In this document: positions 16,092-22,842 of the stretch, in pieces
How positions within the stretch are numbered: the first letter of the stretch is position 1
Layout of the letters: each line of letters starts with the position of its first letter
Assembly: GCA_036524155.1 (NCBI GenBank)
Contig: DATDCV010000329.1
Coordinates: 1-22,842 of the forward strand
Direction: 5' to 3'
Length of the DNA stretch: 22,842 bases
DNA from: DATDCV01 sp036524155
GTDB lineage: Bacteria > Verrucomicrobiota > Verrucomicrobiia > Limisphaerales > UBA8199
Program-made: the position numbers and the translations under genes
The notes under the pieces: model-generated
The model's database searches: none
Told to the model about the DNA's origin: nothing
The model's input: the letters and a program-made list of their open reading frames with translations, nothing else

Positions 16092-16904
16092 TCACATGTA
16101 GCCGTCTCGCCTGAGTTTTTCAAAAGCATCCTCGCTTTCCTTGTCCTGCGCGCGGCCGGAGCGCTCCGGGGTTTTTGTTTCGCGAAGCTCCTGGATGATT
16201 TCACGGACGGTATGGGCGTTGGATTTGATCGGCAAAGTGCAGGGGGCGCAGCCGAGACTGCGATAGCGCTCGCCTTTGCCGTTGGCAAAATACAGCGGGA
16301 TGACCGGGATGTTCTCGCGCTCGATGTATTCCCAGACGTTCAGCTCGGTCCAATGCAGCAACGGATGGATGCGGATGTGAGTGCCTTTTTCGAAATCGGT
16401 TTTGAACTGGTCCCACAGCTCGGGCGGCTGGTCTTCGACGTTCCATTCCATGTTTTTGTCGCGCGGGCTGAAGTACCGTTCCTTGGCGCGGGTTGGCTCT
16501 TCGTCACGCCGCACACCGACGATCACACCGGTGAAGTGGTGTTTGTCCAGAACCTGTTTCAGCGCGTCCTTCTTCAGGGTGCCGCAGCACTCGACGCGGG
16601 TGGCCTTGCCGGCGGGAAAAGTGATGCCACGCTGAAGCACGGCTTCGTTTTTTCCCACGACCAACTGGAGCTTCCAGTCTTTCACCAGGCGGTCGCGGTA
16701 CTCGATCATGGAGGCGATTTTGTAGGTCGTATCGACGTGCACGAGCGGAAACGGCACGTGACCAAAGAAGGCTTTGCGGGCGAGCCAGAGCAGGACAGTG
16801 GAATCCTTGCCGATGCTCCAGAGCATAGCGAGGTTGTCGAATTTATTGAAGGCCTCGCGCAGGAGATAAATGCTTTGGTTCTCCAATCTCGATAGATAAT
16901 CCAT
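16092..16904 (-). CDS. cysD: Sulfate adenylyltransferase small subunit (CysD)
   Basis: A 270-residue PP-loop enzyme that makes the APS bond, driven by GTP hydrolysis in CysN. The PP-loop motif SIGKDST lies at 30-36, after the typical start YLSRLENQSIYLLREAF. Further family signatures are HVDTTYKI (~76), VGVRRDEEPTRAKER (~129-143), FSPRD (~145), HPLLHWTELNVWEYI (~180-194), RYRSLGCAPCT (~213-223) and the end RDGYM. Length is slightly below the usual ~300. It is 35 nt downstream of the cysH stop and 21 nt upstream of cysNC, consistent with one transcript. Confidence 0.95.
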   Translation of the reverse strand: MDYLSRLENQSIYLLREAFNKFDNLAMLWSIGKDSTVLLWLARKAFFGHVPFPLVHVDTTYKIASMIEYRDRLVKDWKLQLVVGKNEAVLQRGITFPAGKATRVECCGTLKKDALKQVLDKHHFTGVIVGVRRDEEPTRAKERYFSPRDKNMEWNVEDQPPELWDQFKTDFEKGTHIRIHPLLHWTELNVWEYIERENIPVIPLYFANGKGERYRSLGCAPCTLPIKSNAHTVREIIQELRETKTPERSGRAQDKESEDAFEKLRRDGYM

Positions 16905-16939
16905 GAGCGATATAGAGCGTCGTGGTGGAAGTTAGCGTT

Positions 16940-17674
16940 TCAGATTTGAAAATCCACCTTCTTGGGCATGAAGGTGTGAATGCCGCACTCAACCTTGTTG
17001 AAGCCGGTCCAGCGCCCGGCGCGTTCAGGCTCGCCGTTGGCAGTGCAACGAGTGCACGGCTGGCAGCCGATGGAACGGTAGCCTTGATCGTGGAGAGGAT
17101 TGTAAGGGATTTTGTGGTCGCGGAGGTAATCCCAGACGGCGTCGCGAGTCCAGCTCGCCATCGGGTTCAATTTCACAATTTCTCTGCCGGAGGCTTCATC
17201 AAACAGATAGAGCTCGATGATGCCGGTTTCGGCGCGCGAGGCGGCCTGTTGGCGGCGCAACCCGGTGATCCAGCAATCCAGGTTGAAGAGCTTGTCCCGC
17301 AGCGGCATCACTTTGCGAAGCGTGCAGCAGAGATCGGGATTGCTTTTCCAAAGCTCGGGGCCATTGATATCGGCCTGCTCCGCGACGGTCAAGTCGGGAA
17401 CGAGGGATTCGATTTTGAGGTGAAAGAAATCCTCCAGGCGTTGCTTCAGCGCCAGGGTTTCCGGGAAAAGCAGGCCGGTGTCAAGCGTGAACACCGGAAA
17501 GCCGAGACGGTTCTTTACGGCGAGGTGGAGTATCACCAAACCAGCCCCTTGAAAACTGGTGCCTATCGCGGCGCGCGATCCGAAACGCCGCCAGGCCCAG
17601 GCGAGGATCTCCTCGGTGCCTTCGCGCGCGAATTGCTCGTTTAGCGCGCGCACCTCGCCGGCCTGCAGGGTCAT
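16940..17674 (-). CDS. cysH: Adenylyl-sulfate (APS) reductase, iron-sulfur type (CysH family)
   Basis: A 244-residue PAPS-reductase-family enzyme producing sulfite with thioredoxin or glutathione as donor. The fold is shown by AAIGTSFQGAGLVILHL (~35-51) and FTLDTGLLFPET (~62-73). The catalytic cysteine is Cys230 in VECGIHT. It also has the CysCys pair (116-117) and CxxC (Cys204, Cys207) that bind a [4Fe-4S] cluster in APS reductases and are absent from E. coli-type PAPS reductases, so APS is the likely substrate. The start is uncertain: the ATG at 17674 fits the family, a GTG at 17713 is possible, and the open frame runs back into cysI. It lies 58 nt after the cysI stop. The APS kinase in the same operon is not needed for this reaction. 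Confidence 0.92.
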   Translation of the reverse strand: MTLQAGEVRALNEQFAREGTEEILAWAWRRFGSRAAIGTSFQGAGLVILHLAVKNRLGFPVFTLDTGLLFPETLALKQRLEDFFHLKIESLVPDLTVAEQADINGPELWKSNPDLCCTLRKVMPLRDKLFNLDCWITGLRRQQAASRAETGIIELYLFDEASGREIVKLNPMASWTRDAVWDYLRDHKIPYNPLHDQGYRSIGCQPCTRCTANGEPERAGRWTGFNKVECGIHTFMPKKVDFQI

Positions 17675-17732
17675 CGGCAGTGTTTGAACCTCGGACACAA
17701 TGTCGGCGTTCACAACGTCAGTGGGCCGCTTC

Positions 17733-19412
17733 CTAACGACCCGGTTGCTCGGTCCAAACCGTGCGCGCGCAAAAATCGCCGAACCGTTCGCCGGCCTGTC
17801 GCTGTTGGACATAGCTGGCGAGTAAGGGCCGAAGCTCGGCAATGAGGTCGTCGCCCTTAACGGAGTCCTTATACAACCGGTTGAGCCGTGTGCTGCCCTC
17901 GTTTCCACCCAGGTAGATTTGATATTTGTTTGGCGCTTTGCCGACAAAGGCAACTTCCGCCATGTAGGGCCTGGCACACCCGTTTGGGCAGCCGGTCATC
18001 CGCACGATCAATTCCTCATCGGCGATGCCCAACTCCCCGAGCAGTGCCTCGAGCTGGCACAGCAGACCAGGCGCGGAGCGCTCGGATTCCGCCAACGCCA
18101 GCCCGCAGGTCGGCAACGCCGGACAGGCCATCGACGCCAACCGCGTCCGGCTGAAAGGGTTCTTCACCGACACGCCGTGCTCAGCCAAAACCTGCTCGAT
18201 CTCCGGCGTGTCCTGCGGGCGCAGGTTGACGAGCAAGAGGTTCTGCGAAGGCGTCAGCCGGACCTCCGGCTGGAAGCGTTCGACCACGGCTCGCAGCGCT
18301 GTTTTGAGCCGGTAGCCCTCGACGTCTCGAATGCGGCCGTTCTCGACAAACAGCCCGAGGAAGCAACTTCCGTTCGACTGCTGATGCCAGCCCAGGAGAT
18401 CTCCCTGGCGGGTAAAACTGAACGCGCGCGCCGCCTCGAGCTGAACGCCCGCACGCTGCTCCAATTCAGCGCGGAACCAATCCACGCCGCGCTCCTGGAT
18501 CACATATTTCAGACGGGCGTGCTTCCGGTTCGTCCGATCGCCAAAATCGCGATGAATAGTGATCGTCGCCTTAGCGACGGCCTCCAGATGTTCGGGCCGA
18601 ACGAACCCGATGACATCCGCGAGCCGCGGAAAAGTCTGCGCGTTTCCGTGTGACATTCCCATGCCACCTCCAGCCAGCACGTTGTAACCCGCGATCTCGC
18701 CGCCTTCGGCGATCGCAACGAAACCCAGGTCGTTCGTGAAGACGTCGATGTCGTTCAGCGGCGGAATCGCGAACGCGGTTTTGAACTTGCGTGGCAGGTA
18801 CTTCTTTCCATAGAGCAGGTCCTCGAAATCCGGATCGGCGCCGCCGCTCAAGACCAACTCCTGCCCCTCCACCCATATGCTGTGGTAGGCCGGCGTTTTG
18901 GGCGCCAGCTTGTGCGAGAGAGCGCGCGCTTCAGCAAGTACCTGGTCAACCAGCGGGCTTGTTCCAGGGGTGGGTGGCGCCATGACATTTCGCTCCACGT
19001 CGCCGCACGCCGCCAGCGTGGAGACCAGAGCGTCGTTAAGGCCCCGAATGGTCTGCCGCAAGTTGGATTTCAGGATGCCATGAAACTGAAAGTCCTGCCG
19101 CGTTGTGACCCGAAGAGTGTTGTTTCCGTAATCGGCGCTGAGCTTGTCGCAAACCAGATATTGCGGCGCACTGAGAACACCACCGGGGAATTTGGTCCGC
19201 ACCATCAGAATGTATTGCTTCCCCGTCTTCCGTTTGTCGCGGTCGTCCTGCTGGTAAACCCCGTGGTACTTTAGAAACTCGTAATCATCGTCAGAAAAGT
19301 GGTCTGCCGCCGCGTCCGCCAGTGCCTGGGGTATAGTCCCACTTAACAAAGGGTTGTTTTGTTTTAGGCCTTCGACGCGGGTAAGCTTACTCGGTTCAGC
19401 CACAGCAATCAT
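17733..19412 (-). CDS. cysI: Assimilatory sulfite reductase haemoprotein (CysI/Sir)
   Basis: A 559-residue sirohaem/[4Fe-4S] enzyme reducing sulfite to sulfide with six electrons. The two halves of the nitrite/sulfite reductase fold are visible, with the sirohaem-contact stretch YGNNTLRVTTRQDFQFHGIL (~95-114). The cluster ligands are Cys430 and Cys436 (ACPALPTC) and Cys475 and Cys479 (GCPNGC). The beginning (GLKQNNPLLSGTIPQ, FLKYHGVYQQDDRD) is typical of CysI. No flavoprotein subunit (CysJ) is in the window, so electrons may come from a CysJ elsewhere or from ferredoxin. It is the first gene of the operon, behind a candidate promoter at 19440-19468. Confidence 0.95.
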   Translation of the reverse strand: MIAVAEPSKLTRVEGLKQNNPLLSGTIPQALADAAADHFSDDDYEFLKYHGVYQQDDRDKRKTGKQYILMVRTKFPGGVLSAPQYLVCDKLSADYGNNTLRVTTRQDFQFHGILKSNLRQTIRGLNDALVSTLAACGDVERNVMAPPTPGTSPLVDQVLAEARALSHKLAPKTPAYHSIWVEGQELVLSGGADPDFEDLLYGKKYLPRKFKTAFAIPPLNDIDVFTNDLGFVAIAEGGEIAGYNVLAGGGMGMSHGNAQTFPRLADVIGFVRPEHLEAVAKATITIHRDFGDRTNRKHARLKYVIQERGVDWFRAELEQRAGVQLEAARAFSFTRQGDLLGWHQQSNGSCFLGLFVENGRIRDVEGYRLKTALRAVVERFQPEVRLTPSQNLLLVNLRPQDTPEIEQVLAEHGVSVKNPFSRTRLASMACPALPTCGLALAESERSAPGLLCQLEALLGELGIADEELIVRMTGCPNGCARPYMAEVAFVGKAPNKYQIYLGGNEGSTRLNRLYKDSVKGDDLIAELRPLLASYVQQRQAGERFGDFCARTVWTEQPGR

Positions 19413-19439
19413 AAGTAATATAGCAATCTTAGTGTTGAT

Positions 19440-19468
19440 TAGTTACACCTCTTCTCGTATTTTGTCAA
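19440..19468 (-). promoter_or_regulatory. Candidate sigma-70 promoter of the sulfur operon
   Basis: On the minus strand a perfect -35 box TTGACA (19468-19463) is followed after 17 nt by TAACTA (19445-19440), a poor -10 box. It would start transcription about 20 nt before the cysI ATG. The local AT-richness stands out from the surroundings. A second AT-rich run (GCTATATTAC) lies too close to the ATG to be a -10. Confidence 0.4.
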
Positions 19469-19535
19469 AGTTTTCCTTTGTGCCCGAAGTATGAGGTTGA
19501 AGTCATCGTAGTGGGCAGGAGTGGCAGGGGATGTT

Positions 19536-19637
19536 AAAGCGGCAGCAAGCTGCACGCACTCCAAGCGCTAGCGCGCAGTCGGGGGTGCGCCCGCAGTCGC
19601 GAGGCGTTTGGGAGTGCGTGCAGCTTGCTGCCGCTTT
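19536..19637. repeat. 102-bp inverted-repeat element with perfect 27-bp arms
   Basis: The arm at 19536-19562 (starting AAAGCGGCAGCAAGCTGC) is repeated exactly in reverse complement at 19611-19637. The pairing continues imperfectly inward. The 48-nt centre is GC-rich. It lies between the 5' end of the sulfur operon and the 3' end of the carbamoyltransferase gene, which are both on the minus strand. As RNA it would fold into a long stem and could stop transcription from the carbamoyltransferase gene; as DNA it could form a cruciform. It looks like a dispersed palindromic or MITE-like element, but only one copy is seen. Confidence 0.85.
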
Positions 19638-19762
19638 CGGTTCGCTTAACAGACACAAGGGATCTCCGGCTCTTCCTCTGGAGCAAGGCCGGGGAGAGGA
19701 GATCGAGGGGCTAGCTATTTCGGGGACATTATGCTCGCAGCGCGTTTCGATCGGGCTGACAG

Positions 19763-21463
19763 TCAACGGACACCATCCTTTTGCAGGATGAAGTTGCCAA
19801 GGACGAGGAAGTCAAGGCCGTTATCGTAGAAGCAGCGAATGGCATCGCGAGGATGAGCAACGATGGGCTCGCCCATGATGTTGAAAGAGGTATTGAGCAA
19901 CAGCGGTTCACCTGTGAGCCGGCCGAACTCGTTAATAAGCTGCCAGAACCGCGGGTTGACCTGCTGTTTGACGGTTTGCGGGCGCAGGGTCGCATCCGCG
20001 TGGACCACTGCGGGGACCTTGCCGCGTTTGGCTTCGGTGCAGGTAAAGGAGGTAATCATGAAGGACTCATCGCGCGCTTTTTGCAGGTAGTCGGCGCGGT
20101 CCTCCCAGAGCAGGGATGGACAGAAAGGACGGAAGGCCTCGCGGAATTTCACGCGGGCATTGAGAAGATCCTTGTTCTCAGCGCGGTTGGCGCTCACGAG
20201 GATTGAGCGATTGCCCAGCGCGCGGGGCCCACTCTCCATCCGGCCCTGGAACCATCCGATAATCCGGCCATCGGCGAGCAGGCGGGCGGCATATTGCTCG
20301 ACCTGTTCCAAGCGGCGATAACTCAAGTTGCGCAGTTTCAAGGCGGCTTCGATTTCCGCTTCCGAGTATTCCGGTCCCCAATAAACCTCTTCCAGAGGGT
20401 GGCTTGCAGCGCCGGGGAGGGCCTGGTGGCAGGCATGAAGGGCGGCGCCGACTGCCAGTCCGGAATCGCCAGGATTCGGGTAAATATGGTGACGCTCGAC
20501 ACGGCCGGACTCCCAGATGCGCTGGTTGAGTTTTACATTGAGGAACACGCCGCCGGAGCAAGCAAGGTTGCGCGTGGCCTCTTTTTCCAGCCAGGGATAG
20601 ATCAAGTGCTGCACCTGTTCCTCGAGAACGCGCTGAGCTTCGGCGGCGATCGCCTCACGTCCATGTTTCAAGATCAGCTCACGAATCGCGTAGGCTTCGT
20701 CAAAGTGCCACTGGATCGCGCCGCCTTCGTTCCAAAAATAGCTGCGGCCGAAATCGTGGGCGACGCTGAGCTGGCCCCGGCTGAATTTGGGGTGGAACGG
20801 GTCGAGGGCGCCCTGGACCTTGGAGTGATCCCCATAAGGCGCCAGGCCCATGGTCTTGCCTTCACCATCGCCGTGCCACCAACCTAAAGCCTCGGTGACA
20901 TTGCTGTAAAACCAGCCTATCGAGGCCGCGGTCGGCAGCGGCTGAAGGAGCTTTATCTTACCCTGGTCGCCGAGCCACAAACCGCCGGACATACCGTCGC
21001 CCAGCCCATCAAGCGTGACGATCAACTGGCGCTGTCGGCAGGGATTGGTGTAGTAAGCCGACGCAGCATGCGCGAGGTGGTGGTTCACATGGACAATTTC
21101 CGTGCTGCCCTTGACCGGGAAGCTCTTGATATAGAGCGGTGGCTTGGCAGCGGGCCGTTGGAACAGTTTCCCGGCAAATTCCAGCATCCGGCCTGGCCGG
21201 CCTTTGCGCTCCCGCCGGGCACCTTTGAGGTCGAGAAGAAAATTCAAATCCGGCACGCTCGCCTCGGAGGGGACGGCAACGGCGTCGATATCGCTAATCG
21301 AAATGTTGCCGGCCTTCAGACAATAGTCGATAGCGGCAATCGGCAGGCCGCAATAATGTTTCGTGCGCGTGAACCGCTCTTCGGCGACGTCGGCGACAAT
21401 CCGTCCATCGACGACGAGAGCGGCGCTGCTATCATGGCCGGTATGAATTCCCAGGGCATTCAC
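19763..21463 (-). CDS. Carbamoyltransferase, NodU/CmcH family
   Basis: A ~566-residue O-carbamoyltransferase that moves a carbamoyl group from carbamoyl phosphate to a hydroxyl of a sugar or natural product, through carbamoyl-adenylate. The N-terminal Kae1-like domain shows LGIHTGHDSSAALV (~3-16), EERFTRTKHYCGLP, VNHHLAHAASAYY and VTLDGLGDGMSGGLW. The C-terminal YrdC-related domain shows WFQGRMESGPRALGNRSIL, VKFREAFRPFCPS and LLLNTSFNIMGEPIV. All expected blocks are present, with no truncation. Two starts compete: GTG at 21463, giving the typical MNALGIHTGHDS, and TTG at 21472; no Shine-Dalgarno decides. The acceptor is unknown; no glycosyltransferase is adjacent. It is transcribed away from the sugar isomerase-like gene. 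Confidence 0.93.
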   Translation of the reverse strand: MNALGIHTGHDSSAALVVDGRIVADVAEERFTRTKHYCGLPIAAIDYCLKAGNISISDIDAVAVPSEASVPDLNFLLDLKGARRERKGRPGRMLEFAGKLFQRPAAKPPLYIKSFPVKGSTEIVHVNHHLAHAASAYYTNPCRQRQLIVTLDGLGDGMSGGLWLGDQGKIKLLQPLPTAASIGWFYSNVTEALGWWHGDGEGKTMGLAPYGDHSKVQGALDPFHPKFSRGQLSVAHDFGRSYFWNEGGAIQWHFDEAYAIRELILKHGREAIAAEAQRVLEEQVQHLIYPWLEKEATRNLACSGGVFLNVKLNQRIWESGRVERHHIYPNPGDSGLAVGAALHACHQALPGAASHPLEEVYWGPEYSEAEIEAALKLRNLSYRRLEQVEQYAARLLADGRIIGWFQGRMESGPRALGNRSILVSANRAENKDLLNARVKFREAFRPFCPSLLWEDRADYLQKARDESFMITSFTCTEAKRGKVPAVVHADATLRPQTVKQQVNPRFWQLINEFGRLTGEPLLLNTSFNIMGEPIVAHPRDAIRCFYDNGLDFLVLGNFILQKDGVR

Positions 21464-21643
21464 CGCGGCCAAGCTAGTGGCGACTGATCATGCCGGGCAA
21501 ACAAATTATCCAAAAGCGCGTTTCGAATGCGCGTGCCCTTGGTCCTGCTCTTTCACTTCGTGGCCGGCGAAAAAATTCCTTCTCCCTGAACCACCCGGCC
21601 CCAGCGCGCGGACGTTCGCCGTTTCCGACGCAAACTGCGCTGC

Positions 21644-21672
21644 TTGACGAAACACACCGGCTCGAGTCTAAT
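21644..21672 (+). promoter_or_regulatory. Sigma-70 promoter of the sugar isomerase-like gene
   Basis: TTGACG (21644-21649) and TCTAAT (21667-21672) each match consensus at 5 of 6 positions and are separated by exactly 17 nt. Transcription would start near 21679, leaving a leader of about 45 nt. Confidence 0.6.
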
Positions 21673-21708
21673 GCGGCCGACATGAATGTCGTTCATCAAC
21701 CGACCATA

Positions 21709-21715
21709 GAAAGGA
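21709..21715 (+). promoter_or_regulatory. Ribosome binding site of the sugar isomerase-like gene
   Basis: GAAAGGA lies 7 nt before the ATG at 21723 and supports that start. Confidence 0.6.
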
Positions 21716-21722
21716 CGCCCTC

Positions 21723-22574
21723 ATGAATTTTGTTTCCGATTTTTCCCGCCGTGAATTTTTGCACCGCACCAGCCTGGGCGCAGCAGCGCTCGGACTGGGG
21801 ATCAGCTTCGCGAATTGCTCGCAGGCAGCCTCAGGCAAGAGGATCCCGTTTGGCCTTCAGCTCTATTCGATCAGGGAGCAGTGCCAGGCGGACCTGCCTG
21901 GGATGCTGAAAGCCGTAGCCAAAATCGGCTACAAGGGGGTGGAGTTCGCCGGTTATTACGGTCGGTCGGCGAAGGAGCTCCGCAAAATGCTCGACGACGA
22001 CGGCCTGGTATGCTGCGGCACCCACACGCCCTACGAGTCGGTCTCACCAGCCAAGCTGCAGGAGACGATCGAGTTCAACCAGACCATCGGGAACAAGTTC
22101 CTGATCGTTCCCTGGATGGAAGGCAAATCCAAAGAAGACTGGCTGGCCAAGGCGAAACAGTTCAACGGGTTGGCCGATGAGTTGAAGGGCAAGGGTATGT
22201 GGATTGGCTACCACGCGCATGCCGGTGATTTCAAGAAATTCGACGGCGAGACGGCATGGGACCTTTTCTTCGGCAACACGAAGAAGGCTGTCATCATGCA
22301 GTTGGACACAAGCAACTGCGCCGAGGGTGGCGCCGACCCCGTTGCCATCCTCAAACAGTATCCCGGTCGCGCAAAGAGCATCCATATCAAGGCCAATGGC
22401 GGCGGGCCGGACGCGGTGGTTGGCGAGGACAAAATCGACTGGAAAGCCGTGTTTGCCTTGTGCGAGCGCCAGGGTCAGACCGATTGGTACGTCCTGGAGC
22501 ACGAGAGCGGCAAAGATCCGCTGGCGGCGGTCACGCGCAGCTTCGAGGCATTGAAGAAAATGGGCAAAGTGTAG
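21723..22574 (+). CDS. Tat-exported sugar phosphate isomerase/epimerase-like protein
   Basis: The 283-residue product opens with a twin-arginine signal (SRREFLHRTSLGAAALGLGI, residues 8-27). The rest is a xylose-isomerase-like TIM barrel (AP_endonuc_2 family): FGLQLYSIREQ (~43-53), GYKGVEFAGYYG (~69-80), CGTHTPYES (~98-106), IGYHAHAGDF (~161-170), MQLDTSNC (~192-199), SIHIKANGG (~219-227) and WYVLEHESG (~255-263). Likely divalent-metal ligands are among His101, His164/166, Asp195, His221 and Glu259. Such exported isomerase/epimerase-like proteins are abundant in Verrucomicrobiota and Planctomycetota and are tied to sugar breakdown, but their substrates are mostly unknown. A good promoter and ribosome binding site precede it, and it appears to be transcribed alone. 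Confidence 0.92.
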   Translation: MNFVSDFSRREFLHRTSLGAAALGLGISFANCSQAASGKRIPFGLQLYSIREQCQADLPGMLKAVAKIGYKGVEFAGYYGRSAKELRKMLDDDGLVCCGTHTPYESVSPAKLQETIEFNQTIGNKFLIVPWMEGKSKEDWLAKAKQFNGLADELKGKGMWIGYHAHAGDFKKFDGETAWDLFFGNTKKAVIMQLDTSNCAEGGADPVAILKQYPGRAKSIHIKANGGGPDAVVGEDKIDWKAVFALCERQGQTDWYVLEHESGKDPLAAVTRSFEALKKMGKV

Positions 22575-22664
22575 CCGGGCAAACCGCCGGCGGAAGGCCG
22601 TAACGGATCGGCATTAGCTGAAAGCGCTGCGCGCCAAGAGGGTGTTTGGAAAATGCCAAAAGCC

Positions 22665-22684
22665 GCCGCGTGAGGGCACGCGGC
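22665..22684. terminator. Hairpin between convergent genes, possible two-way terminator
   Basis: GCCGCGTG (22665-22672) pairs exactly with CACGCGGC (22677-22684) over a 4-nt loop. On the minus strand it is followed by a moderately T-rich GGCTTTTGGCATTTT, which fits termination of the gene ending at 22780. On the plus strand no T-run follows. It may also be a copy of a dispersed palindrome. Confidence 0.45.
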
Positions 22685-22779
22685 CTACAAAAAACGCCTG
22701 GCACTTTATCGAACTGTCGGCGCGGTACCCTCGCCGGGTGAACTTCCAGACACGCTCTATTACATCCCGTGTGCCGTCT

Positions 22780-22842
22780 TCATACCCGGAGGAAGATCTT
22801 GCGGCGATACATCCACAGAAGGATGAGCCAGTAGACCAGCAG
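22780..22842 (-). CDS. C-terminal 20 residues of a membrane protein (runs off window)
   Basis: Reading the minus strand from the window edge gives LLVYWLILLWMYRRKIFLRV, then a TGA at 22782-22780. The hydrophobic helix followed by a short basic tail resembles the end of DUF5009/COG4299 proteins, related to heparan-alpha-glucosaminide N-acetyltransferase, but 20 residues cannot prove that. It is convergent with the sugar isomerase-like gene, with a hairpin between them. Confidence 0.5.
   Translation of the reverse strand: MLVYWLILLWMYRRKIFLRV

Noticed and set aside
14172..16895. A 907-codon plus-strand open frame antisense to cysNC and cysD
   Set aside because: It spans two strongly recognised minus-strand genes and the gap between them, and its translation matches no family. 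It is a by-product of GC-rich codon use.

Overview
The window is a GC-rich chromosomal segment, most likely from a Verrucomicrobiota bacterium of the Pedosphaera/Limisphaera type or a close PVC relative. The organism call is inference. It rests on an ECF sigma factor next to a Ser/Thr kinase with WD40 propellers, a SUI1/YciH-type translation factor, Tat-exported proteins including a sugar isomerase-like one, a glycine-rich surface protein, short dispersed-looking hairpin repeats, and weak or absent Shine-Dalgarno sequences at many genes.

Layout. 1-888 (minus): start of a secreted glycine-rich surface protein that runs off the window. 1193-1723 (plus): a chimeric ORF joining the first ~44 codons of yajQ in frame to a complete SUI1/YciH gene, with the junction in an A8 run. 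1840-3411 (plus): a Tat-exported protein of unknown function. About 3484-4829: an IS256-family insertion sequence with an intact DDE transposase. 4988-10137 (plus): a signalling cassette of an ECF sigma factor, a transmembrane Ser/Thr kinase with 14 WD40 blades, and a secreted nitrilase-superfamily hydrolase. 10295-11902 (minus): a radical SAM protein of the B12-binding type. 12194-13747 (minus): altronate dehydratase (UxaA). 13748-14174: intergenic, with a small hairpin and a 12-bp tandem repeat. 14175-19412 (minus): an assimilatory sulfate reduction operon transcribed cysI-cysH-cysD-cysNC. 19536-19637: a 27-bp perfect inverted repeat. 19763-21463 (minus): a NodU/CmcH-type carbamoyltransferase. 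21723-22574 (plus): a Tat-exported sugar isomerase/epimerase-like protein behind a good sigma-70 promoter. 22780-22842 (minus): the last 20 codons of a membrane protein.

How the genes work together. The sulfur operon can take sulfate to sulfide. CysD with CysN makes APS; CysH carries the cysteines of an iron-sulfur APS reductase and makes sulfite; CysI reduces sulfite to sulfide. The APS kinase domain fused to CysN makes PAPS, which an APS reductase does not need, so PAPS may serve sulfation. The sigma-kinase-hydrolase block looks like one transcription unit linking a membrane kinase to a dedicated sigma factor and an exported amidase/nitrilase-like enzyme.

The items most worth a second look are the yajQ-SUI1 chimera, the sigma/kinase/secreted-hydrolase cassette, the unknown Tat protein, and the repeats.
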